A stretch of DNA of 64,000 bases from Symbiodinium natans (lineage: Eukaryota > Sar > Dinophyceae > Suessiales > Symbiodiniaceae): NCBI GenBank assembly GCA_905221605.1, contig CAJNDS010000513.1, positions 400,682 to 464,681 on the forward strand, given 5' to 3'. Within the stretch, counting starts at the first letter, position 1, and every line of letters begins with the position of its first letter. Under the pieces are notes generated by a model that saw nothing but the letters and a program-made list of their open reading frames with translations, did not search any database and was not told the DNA's origin. Of this stretch, positions 1-11,863 are shown piece by piece. Position numbers and translations under genes: made by a program.

Positions 1-1238
1 CCGGAACCGCCGGAACCACGCCCCTTACCTCCGCCACGTTTTGTTGCAACGCAGACACTAGGAGAACGCGGGGACACTCAGAGCTCACTCACGCATGATC
101 GTCACCTGCTGGGATTCTTTCCAATAATACCCTTGTCCCCTCTGTCCCATGTGGGCCGTATGCGCATGGATTGGCAAGATTGAAGATGCTGGGCTTCAGT
201 CGTCGGTTATAGCACATGAAACACTGGCTGGCTAGCGCAACACACGAAGTGGACACGGCTGAAACATGTTCTGTTGTTGCCCGCGCGACTCCAGTGTACC
301 TCGCCGCTGCTCAAGATCAGCGACGCTTGCCTGCGTTTGACCCGTATTTTGTTCCGGCAGCATGCAGCACCTCCAGCCCTCCTCCCACCGCCCCTTCACT
401 CTGGAAATGTGGAGAGTTGGAGAGGTGGAGATGTTGGAGGGCGGGGTGGATGGTGGGGCATGCGGTGCTCTCGAGGCGTGACGGGGTGCGAAACGTGCGG
501 CCGTGCAACGCGAATCGCCGCCCCGAACCGAAACACAACCAAACCGGAACAAAACCAAACGAACCATACCTGGCTGACAGGGGCATGGTGGCCGGGGGGC
601 CTTTGCAAGGTGCCGCGTTGCTGCTAGCTGCAGGATCTGACAGCACTGCAAAAACTCTTATACAGTTCAAGTTGACGTATTGCAGCTGCAATAGCCACGC
701 ACTCCACTCACAGAAAAGATGCCATAGTATCACGACTGAGGCCAGCTACTGAATAAACGTTTCTCGACAACAGCCTGTTAGAAGCAATCATGATAGAAAT
801 GATGTGAGATAATCCTACAGTATCACATACAGAAGCGTAGGGCTTTCGTGCTGCAGAGGCACGGCCTTGACGGTACGTTGCCATCGACGGCACGATGCTG
901 CGCGGATGTTGGCTTCCTTTTCCTTCTGGCTAACACCCCCGGGCGCCCGGATTGCTTCCCGGGGCCTTCGAGCCATATGTCCTGGAGGCTCTACTTACAT
1001 CATGAAGATTTGGGAAGTCAAGCGTTGTGTGAAGGCACCTGTGCAGCTCGAAACTCAATGAGCAGGGCAACCCAGCATCTCTTGCGTCATTTTTTCTGGG
1101 CATGAAGTCCACTAGAAGGAAACCCATATCCACGAGCCCCTCTTGTAGAGACTGAGAACTATTAGCAGCAAACGTTTGGAAGTGTTCCTATTTCAGCGGC
1201 TTGTGCGCCACGACAATCGACACGGCCGTGAGCAAGGT
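1..1238. other. No gene recognised; 3' flank of the ABC gene
   Basis: Open frames on both strands here overlap each other and show no family motif, coiled coil or exon with consistent splice borders. The stop codon of the ABC transporter gene lies at its right edge, so this is probably intergenic DNA or the 5' region of the next minus-strand gene beyond the window. Confidence 0.5.
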
Positions 1239-1761
1239 TCATGGCCTGCGCGGGGGACACTTTTCGACAATAACTCCCTGGTCAGGCGTCACCTGCCACA
1301 CGTAATCTGCGATGTCAAAATGCTCGTGGCTTCCAGTTGTGAAGATCACCGTGCGAGGGCGTCGCTTTGATGTATCCAGGCCGCCTTCCACATCCAAGCC
1401 CCTCCTCTGCACAAACTCTTGAAGGCATGACAGGACCACCTGTCTTACTTCACCGTTCAGCTCTTGCACGGGGCGATGTATGGCCAGGACGTGTGGATTG
1501 TGAAGGAGAGCGCGCGCCAGCTGGAAGCGCCACTTCTCACTGGTGCTAAGCCTGCTTATCCAAGGAATTCCTTCATCTTCATCATCTTCCTCATCCTCGT
1601 CTGCATCACCGGCTTCCCCATCCCAACACCACAAGCCATTAGGCGACGCAGCTTCTCGGCCGGCACTTGCAGCTTTGTGAAGTGCTTGCGCTTCAGCATC
1701 GTACATGTCCTGCTTGGTCCCGCAAACTCGTAGCTGTATGATAACCCGTACATATATACCT

Positions 1762-1804
<43 letters not shown>

Positions 1805-2848
1805 TTTATATTTCTATCTATTTGTATTTGTTTTTTTTATATGTATACGCATGTGTGTGTGCTTAAATATGCACAAAGCATCGGCGGTCACGAACGAAAA
1901 ATGAATGCTTTCCGGAAGCTTTCCGGTACCAGTGACAGGCCTCGTTTGAAGGCCTTTCAATGCCCATCTATATCGATTCTCGATGCGACAGTCTTCATTC
2001 ATTAACAATGCGAGTTAGTTAATGCCGATAACCCCAAATATTGAGGGTTAAAGATAATAACAAAAGATGGTGCTTGTCACAGCGCATGTTTGAATTCAGT
2101 TGAACGGAACTGCCCGTACTCATATCAACTGGATTGTGTCCATTTGGCAAACTTATGTTTGCAAATCCAAGGGGTGGGGTGGGCGGTGGGGCTGAGGCAA
2201 GTGGGGTCCCGTTCAAGTAAGAACGTGAGTCATATGAAACTTCTAGATGACAAGTTTGCATTCGCTTGGGGAACTGAACCCCAAAATAGATTTGCCTCAA
2301 TCTGGACTAACATGCTGTCCCACCGAAAGCAAACGAAACAGAGCAATGTGGAGCTTAACTAACTTGTTGCCACCGGGCACATGCGTACACTGCAGGGACG
2401 ACCTCAGAGAACTTAGACCAGGTCGGCTGCTGGAGAAGGCCAAGTCTTGGAGTCCAAAGCCCCACACAAACCACAAGTATTCATCCAGCAAGGACACTCA
2501 GAAGCTTTGGCCCATGGGAGTCATGGGAGGTTCATCACTCCCGAGTCTCTTCCCAGGGAGATGCCCAATAAACTGCTACTCAGTTACTCACAAGTCAACG
2601 CAAAATCAACCTTTACAACTCCAACCTTCTGCAGACTGCATAGGCTGTTACTTTGCCCCAAACTGACCTACCCTTTCGAGTCCAGAAGTCCAAATGCCAA
2701 ACCTCCACAAGCCGAAAAGTCACAATTTTTCGGGTTCAAAAGCCCGAGAGTCTAAATTGGCCTCCAAAACGCCAGAGACTGATGGGCGTCCGAAGTTTAG
2801 ACTTTTGACGTGTCAGGGGGAGGGTGTTGGCGCAAGAGAAAGAGAGAA

Positions 2849-2879
<31 letters not shown>

Positions 2880-3744
2880 TCATACAAAACAGTGGAGACA
2901 AAAAAGCAACCCACTAATCGTCCACCTAAATCGTCCACCTGTTTGATCACATCATCTTCACATCCAGCAGCGAACTGAGAACCTCTGCCCTTGCTATGCC
3001 TCAACAAGACACACGACGAGCGCCAAACGTCTCCTTGATCCATCTTTTGTCCAGACGAAGTTTTCTCAGCATGAAGGCCCCTCGAACGTACATCTCTGGT
3101 GAAAACTGCTCGGGGTCAAATGTCCTGGCCAGCTTGGTTCTCGAGATTTGTCGAGGCTGTTTGCAAGGTGCAAGCAAAGTGCAAGGGTTCTCTCTTTGCA
3201 AGGCTGTGCCGCGAAAGGCCAGACTGAAACCCGAAATCCGACCGGTCCCATCGTGGTGCGGACAAGTCATATGCAGGTTCTCGAAGAATGACAAGCTGTC
3301 TGCGAACAGCGGAAGGTGAGGTACATGCAGTAGGTGCCTGCCCCGGAACGTATGTGCACATCCAGGTCACGCATGTGTTAATAATGGTAAAGGGTATAGT
3401 TACAGCGAACCAGAAAAGATAGCTTCGAACTTGCAAAGTCTGTCTCTGACACATGCTCACAACTCATGGGCATGAACTGAAGCATGCATTACACATGTCA
3501 TCAGATGGTTGCATATGTAAGTACAGAAACATACATATGGCTGTGAGTTGAAACAAGTATGTCGCGGTCTCCCATCGCCCATCCCCTCCCTACTTCGTTA
3601 CACTCGCCTTTTCCCTTGTTCATGACAAATGTGCAGCTAAGACTCAGGTGAGGCGACACGAGCACTGCGCCGGAGGATGGCGAGATCTCATCACAGATCA
3701 GGCTCAACATGGTCATCTTGCCCGAGTCGTGGGGTCCAGCAATC
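1239..3744 (-). CDS. Four exons encoding the ABC nucleotide-binding domain and C-terminus
   Basis: Exons 3646-3744, 3248-3337, 3024-3124 and 1239-1600 join in one frame. They encode Walker A (GPHDSGKMT), a strand reading VSPHLHLLHV, the helix region around SLSFFENLHMTCPHHDG, DPEQFSPEMYVRGAF, an acidic stretch DEDEEDDEDE, the signature-like LSTSEKWRFQLARALL, the Walker B-like HVLAIHRP and an H-loop-like TVIFTTGSHEHF. The protein ends PPRRP with a TGA stop at 1239. The introns of this block are 308, 123 and about 1420 bases. Confidence 0.8.
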
Positions 3745-6700
3745 CTCGACATGAAGTTCACCATAGCTCACCCTAACAGCTGCCTCTCAAACCGAAACGG
3801 TCCAAAATTGACATCAAGCCATCGCCCCTCCCCCCCCCCCCCCCACCAGGTGAGGCAAACCAACCATCACAAGGATGCCAGACAATGGCTAGGCGCTGGA
3901 TGATTGTTCCTTGCTGTGCCTGTGCCGAAAAGCCCCCAATTGCAACATTCATGCATGGAGAATACGCCACTTGCGCGTCCTGCCAAGCGGGTGCCCGATA
4001 TTTGTATATATATATATATATCTATCTATATCTCTCTCTCATCTTTTTGACATACAAATATCATCAATTATCTGTATAGGTGGTCGCAACCTGAGTTGCA
4101 TCCTTGTTCTGTGCTACTGTGTCTAGAATCACATTCACACGCGCGTGGTTTTACGTTGTCGCTCCCCTGGCCTTCAAATGGCTAAAGACTTTTTTAGGAC
4201 ACTTTAAACCAACAAACCTTACCCTCCCCCACCCGTTTTTTCTTTCAAGGTTTCAAGCAAGACAACAAATCTTGAAGGGGAAAACAAAACCTGTCCAATA
4301 GAACATACAGGTCCTCCATACACATGAATTTCTAGAGAGTGCCTTTCTGCAGACAAGGACCCGTTTGCATATACATATATATATATATATACATGTATAT
4401 ACATACAGTCACACAAATGCATATGTATGTGTGTGGGCATACGCAATACCAAGATTTGCAACGCGAAGGCGAAACACCTTGCCGCTCGTGCATCCAGACA
4501 CGAACCATCAACAACACCAGGCCGGTCACCTTTCGAGCAGGTGGTATCACCAGGTGATGAAGTACCGTGGGTCATGCATATGATACTTCCTTATACTTTG
4601 CGAATTATTGATGGGCATCGTCCTGAAACACAATTGGGATGTCGTCCAACGAAGCTTGCCTCGAAGCATGTTCTTTCAACCAGTCAAGTGCAAACCTTAG
4701 CGAGCGATTTCCAATTTGCAGCACCCTCGGCTTCTCTCAATGCCAATTGCAATCTCTTTGTTGCCAAGGTGCTCCTCTCGCCTCCGGAAGCCTTCTGTAC
4801 GGTCTGGCACGTCAGTTGGGAAACTGTACTGGAGGGTTAGGCCGCAAAGCGGAGAGATGGCTTTGCCTTAGCTCAACATTGCTTTGGCGCGTCCAGCATG
4901 CAGATACGGGTCGCACATGTTGCCCCCTGTTTGGTAGGGATCCCCGCCTATTCAGGACACTGTCGGAGTGGGCTCCCTTATCAAGTCGAGTTGTTCTCGG
5001 GATCCGATACGTTTTTCAAGGACTTGGACTTGCTTTCAAATCAAGTTAGAATCTGGGGGGGACCGTTTGAAGAAGGATAGAACCAGCTTCGACTGTTAGT
5101 AGGGGGGGGGGTAACAGACTAAAGCGGCTGCAAACATTACATGATGCCTCAAAGCAGCGCCGAACGGCCGGGCCAGGCTAGGTGCATCTCCCGACATGCT
5201 CTGTTTTTGACCAGTGCTGCTGCGGCAGTGTGGCTCGTCTCAGGGTCCGTGAACAAGTTGCAGTGGCGAGCTTGAGCACCAGCACAAGCAAGACATAACG
5301 ACTTTTGCTTTCGGTTGAAGAACGCTATGACCGAATCGCATGCGCATGGACATTAGCTAGTCAGCGTGAGAAATCAGAAGCTCTGCATGCTACCGATATC
5401 TACCGATGAAACGTCGGCAATTGCTGTATCTACCGCTGAAACGCCGGCAATTGCTGTCGGAGGTTGCGGTTACATGTTCCACTCTTACCAACTAACGCTA
5501 CAACTCTGGCCCTCTGAGTTGAAGTTATCTAACTGGTGTAGCATGCGATGATAGCGCCGAAGCAGCGCAAAGTATGATGTGCGAGCGCAACAGTAACAAA
5601 CTCCTCCTGCTTGCCTATACGGGCCAATACCTCCCCGACACTTAGGGCCCGCCCTTGCTTGGAAAAAGCCAGGGAAGGTGTAGCAGCTTCTGTCAAGCTG
5701 CTTAGAGATGTAAAGCCACGCAGGATGGTGGAGAATCGATCTCCCAGGTCCTTCGGGTGCAGGAGAACCCTCGTGAGCCTGTGGTTACCACACCACAGCT
5801 GGCGCGAGAAGCGTCTTGCAAATTATTATGTTTAGGGCAATCCCAGACCCGTTTCTGTGCCGATGTTCCTACCCAGGTCGGACAGCGGCGCAGAAACAAC
5901 TCGTGCCATCCTTGTACACATTGATGGTGGCCAGGAAAGACCCCAGGGAAGTGTTCCCGGAGAGCACCACTCTCGATGACAGTGCCATGTAGGTGCCTTG
6001 CGGTCCCAAGCGCCAATGGCTCTCTACTGTTCGATCTGTACTGACTAGCGCTCGTGCAGCTGAGGCGATGATAGGGCACTGTTGGCCTTCTCTGCTACAT
6101 TGCATGATGTTACATGATGTTGCATTCTGTTAGCTGTCGGATGAATCTGGTGTCCAGGGTCTGGCGTCAGTTCTGGTCGCACATAGGCGAGATTGGCTCC
6201 TGACAATGCCTCCGCTGTTTCCCTGCAAACTACGCTGTAGTAAGATCGGTGTTCCAAATGCATGAGATGATAATGGTGCAAGTCTTATTGATGTTTAAGA
6301 GCGTAAATTACTCGATTCCTGAGTTGGTCAGCGGCATCAACTATTGGCATCTAGAAGTCTAGAACTAGTTACATTCACATGGCCTGCTGCACCTGCGTTT
6401 CACCTTGAATGAAGAAGTCAATAAGTGCTTCTCAGGGACCTATGGCCAGCAGGGTGATCCAAGGGATCAGCTGCGAGTTCCAGAACTCGAAGCATTTCAG
6501 TTCCATAGTGAGGCTGCCTGCAGTTCAAGGAATGTGCAAATGACTTTGCCGCCCCCCCCCCCAACCTCTGATCAAAGGCCTATGCCCGAGAAAAGAATGG
6601 ACAAGCCAACAGCTGCGTGCCAATGGCTAGACTTGATGTCTGCTGGAAAGCGAAACATCTGGCTGATTCTGGAGTTCGGCAGAAGCAATCCCAAAATGCA

Positions 6701-7672
6701 GCGGAAGGCACGCTGGTGCCTCAGGATGTGTTCCTGACTCCATGCACGCAAACACACAAGTATGGCAGGCCATGCCCGCTACTGTCAAACACTTCTTCGC
6801 AACCGCGCTTCGGGCACACCTGTTGGCGCGCGCTGAACAAAAGCCCACTTAGGCGTGCATGACCTGGTTGTGGCCCCCGCCACCACCTCAGCCCTGGCTT
6901 TGCGGGACCAAGGGCCTCGAAGACCTTCTTCCAGAACTACTCAGCTGCCAGTCTCCGACTGACAAGCTCGCATGACTCGCGAGACGGTCCGCTTGCCTGC
7001 GCAGCCTCACTCCTAAGCCTTGGGGCTCCCCCGCATGAAGCATCTGCAGTTAGTCGGGCCGCGCGGGGGCGACAGAAACAATGGCTTTAGCTCTATGTAG
7101 ATTCAGAAGATGTGACCTGCCCCTGTCCGCAAAACAAAACCCTCACGCCCCCTTTATCCGTGAGAGCCAGAACCCCTCTTCTTCCCGCTCTCTCTCTCTC
7201 TCTCTTGCTCCGCTTTTGTTTCTTCTTCTTCTGCTTCTTCTTCTTCTTATTCTTGCTTCTGCTTCTGCTTCTGCAGGGCGTGCCCGAGTCTCGAGGCTGG
7301 TATCGACACGCGGTTGAAAACATGGGGGGCGGCGCTTAGACGACTGGAGAAACAAATTTAAGCCAGCAAGTACTCGATCCTGAGTTGCGCCCGAGAAATC
7401 GTGGGAAACACGTGCAGTGCCTGACTTGAAGTGATTTCAGCATCTCCTTCCCCTCCTTGCGGTGTCTCACAGCTGATTTGAACGTCTAACTTCTTTTCAA
7501 GGCCCCTTGGCTGGATCATTGCCCCGGGGCAAGGGGCTTTCTCGGCTTGAAAAGTATGGTAGCGAATGCCAGGCTTCCCCGAACTGCTTACGACACGAGA
7601 GCACCCCTTCCCCTAAAATCGACCCTTCCCCGCTCTCGCGCTCTGTCTCCGTCTCCGTCGTAGTCGTCTTCT

Positions 7673-7707
<35 letters not shown>

Positions 7708-9651
7708 TGGGTTAGGGACGAACACCCGCACTCTCACGGACCTGCGTTGCCTTACTTGGAAGTAGTCTTTTCAATGGCAAGTGTCGAAGCAGCTAACCAC
7801 ATATCCTCTGGCCCCATAGTAGTTGACCAGCCGCTGCGCTGTATGCAAATGCCTCGGTTGAACTCAGCAGTGCTCTCAGCAGAGCTTGTGCCAAGCTGAC
7901 CGAGCTGACCGAACTGACCGAAGAGCGCGGGGGCACGCGCAGGCTGCCCCGAGCTACAAGATCCAAAAAAGCGCATTCGGGAGGGACATGCAGGATGCAT
8001 ATACTCGCTCTCTGAATTGGGTTGCAGATAAATGTGGACTCAAGGTTTCGCACATTACAAGGTCAGACAACTTGCCTCGTACATGCCTTGAGCCTGTGTC
8101 ATGAGGACTTTTTTGGGATGATGCAAGATGCTGCAAGCCCAAGTGTCGACAATTTGCACGTCTTCAGGTCTTGGGCATGCTGTGTGTCTGTTGAGGTGGA
8201 CCGGCCCACTGGAATTCACGCTTGGCGCCACTGGCAGTAAGCCTGTTCCATTCATATTTTGAATCTGAACTGAAGGTGTCATCCAGACGACAGGCACACA
8301 TTGTCTCTCTACTCACAGAATCTGATTCGGAATATTCTGCAGTGACAAGCTCAAAACGAAGTAGGCGATAATCTAGGACAATCTATAAGTAGAGATCGGG
8401 AACGAACAATTTCAGAATAGCATGTGTGCGTCTATGTATATGTATATATGTGTGTATATATATATGCATGCTACATGCATGTAGAGCTTTCGTCAGGAAG
8501 GCAGTCCCCTGCCGAGGAGCATGATGGCACCCGTCGTGTCGCTTTGGCCTTCGCCTTCTTTGGCCATGAGTTCCAGGCGCTTCGCGTACCTCACATTCAC
8601 AGGATGCCATCCCCGTCACCCACATAAACGCGCCCCACAACCAAAGAGCAAAGCACTTCGAAAGCGACCCCAATGCGTGCTGAAGCAAGGCAGTACCATT
8701 GCGCAAAGTGATAATTTTCTGTACCGCTAATTTAAAACCAGGCCAAGGCGTTGCACAACGTTGACTCGAGAACTCAAGAACATAAACTTCCTTCGGCAGG
8801 CACGACAACTGCCAGGGCGCGTGCACTGCAAGTATACAAAGATCAGAAGTGGATACACGAATAGTGGGATGGCGCTCTCCGGATGCTTCCGAAGCATGAA
8901 AAACGCGATGCATGCAATCTTGCCCAGCATAGCCCACAACTCAAAGATGATGAGGTAGCCCTGCGACACCAGTTCAGGGATATCCTCCATCATGCTTATC
9001 TTGAGGTCCTGTAAAGGCACTTTGTGATGAGAGCTCTCGGTGTAATTCAGGTACTTGCGAAAGAGGTTTACCCGTAAATGGTAGCGGATGTTGAATCCCA
9101 TCTCCAACACAGCCATCTCAAAGTAGTCAGAGCCCAACAAAATGAAATTGGGCAGAATCCAGGCAAGACCCAAAGCCACAGAAGTGCTGTTCCGATCTCC
9201 AGGAAACCAAAGCCTTTCCGAAGTGCCTGGCGTAATGTTGTCCAGCACGGTGTCAACCAAATAAACGCGGAGAAAGATGGTCGACAAGTAATAGGCATTT
9301 CCAAGCATTGACAGCAGTATGCACAAGCATGACTTCCATCGGATCTCCGGAACGTGGTTGAAGCAAAATCGCATGAAAGAGAACAGCAAAGACCATCCCA
9401 CAACATAGAGGGCGTCTTCGCTCTCATGCTTGATCTCCTCCCCAAAGGCGTTCGAAGGAAATATATCATCGTCCGTGATCATCACTACACTTCGGCCCCC
9501 AGCAGGATCTATGACGCAATTCCTGCTCCCAGTCAAGACAACGTGAAAATCCAGAGTGGAATCGAAGTTGTCATCATCAATGAGCTCCACCTCGAAAGAC
9601 CGAACTGATTCGCCAGGCCCGAACTCGACGGTACCAGCTGCACCACGGTAC
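1239..9651 (-). CDS. Calx-beta domain / ABC transporter fusion protein (multi-exon, 5' end not found)
   Basis: Membrane transporter of the ABC type with a Calx-beta domain in front of the membrane domain. Exons seen, in transcript order: 8821-9651 (Calx-beta and first membrane helices), 6181-6222 (weak), 5911-6023 and about 5620-5750 (later membrane segment, 'INVYK|DLGDRF'), 3646-3744 (Walker A, GPHDSGKMT), 3248-3337, 3024-3124, 1239-1600 (signature to C-terminus). Phases agree at 5911/5750, 3646/3337, 3248/3124 and 3024/1600, using GA, GA, GA and GC donors. The nucleotide-binding domain is degenerate: the signature is LSTSEKWR instead of LSGGQ, and the Walker B block reads VLAIHRP, without the usual Asp and Glu. 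An acidic run precedes the signature. Exons joining 8821 to 6222 and 5620 to 3744, and the gene start, were not resolved. The family is clear; the substrate is unknown, and ATP hydrolysis by this domain is doubtful. Confidence 0.82.
1751..1800. repeat. (TA)n microsatellite
   Basis: Almost pure TA followed by a T-rich stretch, in the last intron of the ABC gene. Confidence 0.85.
2838..2880. repeat. (GA)n microsatellite
   Basis: GAGA/GAAAGA run on the plus strand (CT on the coding strand), in the last intron of the ABC gene. Confidence 0.85.
3745..5619 (-). other. ABC gene interior with unresolved exons
   Basis: Phase analysis requires coding sequence for the start of the nucleotide-binding domain between 5620 and 3744. 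One weak candidate is a minus-strand stretch near 4625-4665 reading SLDDIPIVFQDDA. The remainder holds a poly-C run near 3829-3845, (TA)n tracts near 4003-4020 and 4374-4392, a G run near 5101-5110 and the tandem duplication at 5398-5457. Confidence 0.35.
5398..5457. repeat. 30-bp tandem duplication
   Basis: Two adjacent 30-base units at 5398-5427 and 5428-5457 both begin ATCTACCG and end GGCAATTGCTGT, differing at two positions (GATG/GCTG and ACGT/ACGC). It lies in an intron-like stretch of the ABC gene. Confidence 0.85.
7183..7275. repeat. CT/CTT/CTG microsatellite cluster
   Basis: A (CT)n run passes into imperfect CTT and then CTG triplets. Overlapping open frames on both strands across it are low-complexity artefacts. 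Confidence 0.8.
7666..7710. repeat. (TTC)n microsatellite
   Basis: About 14 TTC triplets interrupted by one CTC. Probably intronic in the ABC gene. Confidence 0.85.
8821..9651 (-). CDS. Exon: Calx-beta domain plus N-terminal part of ABC transmembrane domain
   Basis: This 831-base exon starts after an AG|G acceptor. It opens with the second half of a Calx-beta fold: GTVEFGPGESVRSFEVELID, then a DDNFD acidic patch, and closes with VVMITDDD, the typical Calx-beta ending. After a short linker come hydrophobic helices (around SLLFSFMRF and CILLSMLGNAYYL), a loop, further helices and an amphipathic stretch (NLFRKYLNYTESSHH) like the intracellular coupling region of type-1 ABC exporters. The exon ends near YLQCT with a GC donor. 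The first half of the Calx-beta domain must lie upstream of 9651 and was not found. Confidence 0.8.
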
Positions 9652-11081
9652 CTGCAATGTTTACACTTTCTGACCACGCCCCTGGCTTCTTCTCAGCAGT
9701 ATAACCGTCACAATACATCAACTCTTGAAACCGAGCAGCCCTCGCGATCTTTACCGATTCTGTTGTCAACGGGCACTGCGCTGCCAGCTCATCAAGATCC
9801 ACTGAGACCCATCTACTTCTTAATTCCACTCACAGGTGTGCATTCGGCATGTTTATGCATAAATGAGAAGTGTCCGCGTGAGGTTATTAGAAGTGCCTGC
9901 ATGATGATGTTGAACATTCATCATCTTGCCTGCTTTTCTGCTACCAGTTGCGCCACTCTTGCTCCACTATTCTTCCAGCTTCATCCCTAGTTCCGGAGGT
10001 TCTGGAGCAATGGGGGAACACTAAGGCGACTTGCAGTCAGAGTCACTTCTTGCCATCAATTGCCGAGTTCTCCCGTGTCTCCCACTGGACTGAGCAGTTG
10101 CCGCACAGCGCGCCAACGCGCGCCACCCGAATGACAGCGTTCTCCTCACAGCACTAGCCCTTCAGAACATCCCAGTTAGTACGCATGCTACGTCCTTCTC
10201 CGTGGTATAGAAGGTACTCGCGAAAAACTGCACCACATCATCGGTGTCAATCTGCTGCCTCACACCATGTCGCTTCAGTCCCGTTGCACTTTGCTAGTCG
10301 GGTCGGGGCCAGGAGCGTCCAGACACCAAGGCGGGCAGCACCGGCACTTCCAGCATTTTCCCTTGAGGGTGCCCCCGAAACTTCATGTCAAGCCGACTGA
10401 ACGGGGCCTGAGTGTGGGTGTGCTGACTTGGCGGTGAGCCCGTCCTCAGGCAAAGGTATGTGAACAGAAACTTGTTGTGTGAGTTGTATCGAAAGACAAG
10501 CTTATAAGGTCATGCAGGGACCTCCTGGGGTTTGCTCCGGACTTCCCGACGCTGCAAGTTATGTCTGTGACGTAAGGAAGCGGGAATGCACGAGTGTTAT
10601 TCAAAACGGGTTCAAACTCTTTGGTTTGCTCAAACAAGGTTCCACACCATTCACCAAAATAGCCTTAACTTTATATGACCGCCGCGGGGCCAGGAGAAGG
10701 CCATGGCCCCGCTGTTCCCGACATCTGCTGATACTTGTAGAGCACTCGTGCCGGACCCTCATGGGGTGCAAGCGACATTGCACCTGTGACCTCTGCTCAA
10801 CCACTGCACAAGAAATTCAAGGGAACGTTTTATCCTTTGGACTAACATAGCGGCTGTCTCGCCCACATTGACATGGTATGTCTGCCTCTTCGTGCTGCCA
10901 GAGTGGCAGCCTATTCACTTTTATTTGCTACGCGCTCAATTATGCCATCTTCACTTCGGGCCATAGAAACTACAGCCTCGCGGCTGCAGCGCAGCGAATT
11001 ATGCTAAATTCAACAAGAGCCAGGACAGATCAGTAAACATGGCAACGACAACGGCGCAATGTTACTGGTGCAATGACGTGC

Positions 11082-11109
11082 GGAAGGTGCCTTGACCATG
11101 GCACCTTCC
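11082..11109. repeat. Perfect 10-bp inverted repeat (hairpin)
   Basis: GGAAGGTGCC at 11082-11091 is followed by an 8-base loop (TTGACCAT) and the exact complement GGCACCTTCC at 11100-11109. No gene or terminator context is evident. Confidence 0.85.
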
Positions 11110-11834
11110 AAGCCCCGGCCTCGGCACACTTTGCGATGCCATACACGAATGCAGCGTTCGTCTTTTCTCGATTCTTGTCCAATTCTCTCCACATTTTCAC
11201 TCGGCATCACGAGACTGCCTCGCCGCCCGAGCCTGGCGAACTTGACCCGGCTTACTCGGCTTAGGAGCGGACAGCCTTGTGCCTCAAGCTGGTACTCGCC
11301 CTAAGCGACGTGAACATGTTGAGCTCAAATCTGGGGCTGCCATGTGCTGACAGGGGACATACCTTGATCGAGCAAGGAGGTCCCTTGACTTAACACACTG
11401 TGCGTGAAGCAGGGAAGACAGTGCAAAGTGCTGTAGGGTTGCTTCCAAAAAGATCCCTCCAGCATGACGGCGAGCTGGTACGTAAGAGGGCTGCAGCTAG
11501 AGCTTCCAGAATATGAACTCCAAAAATTCCGTCTGTCACGAAGCTTCTTTTTTCTGCCTCCGGTGCGGTGGCAAGGGTGGCAGCAGCTTGTGGGCCCCGA
11601 ACTTGCACACTGCTTTGGTGGTGCAGCGCCTGGCGCGATGACTTGACACATCATCTAGGTTTTATGGTTTCTTTAGGACCTTTGGTTCTTGCCCAGGCTG
11701 CAACGCTGACGGACTATCTTCCGAGCCTTAGCCCAAGTCGCTGCTGTGCCCAGGCGCCGGGCGAGCCGTCTTAACTCGGCCTGGCGCGGGAACCGAACAT
11801 CGCCCTTTGAGAGCGATTTCTCAGCTTCTCTGTC

Positions 11835-11863
11835 TTTAGGGTTTAGGGTTTAGGGTTTAGGGG
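11835..11863 (+). repeat. Interstitial telomere-type TTTAGGG repeat
   Basis: Four consecutive TTTAGGG units ending in an extra G. TTTAGGG is the telomere repeat reported for plants and dinoflagellates. This copy lies between two genes and away from any visible chromosome end. Confidence 0.85.

Larger units (their letters stand above)
1601..3023 (-). other. Long intron of the ABC gene
   Basis: No exon is recognised here. It holds a (TA)n tract near 1760-1795, T-rich DNA to about 1840, and a (GA)n tract at 2838-2880. GC donor at 3023-3022, AG acceptor ending at 1601. Confidence 0.55.
6223..8820 (-). other. ABC gene interior with missing membrane-domain exons
   Basis: The exon at 8821-9651 ends in phase 2 and the next recognised exon is far downstream, so 200 or more residues of membrane domain should be encoded here in short exons that were not identified. 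Visible landmarks are (CT)n and CTT-rich tracts at 7183-7275, a (TTC)n tract at 7666-7710, a C run near 6550-6562 and a TA/TG-rich tract at 8423-8470. Confidence 0.35.

Noticed and set aside
216-752. Overlapping frames on both strands near the left edge
   Set aside because: None has motif, exon structure or a coding-like pattern distinct from the opposite strand.
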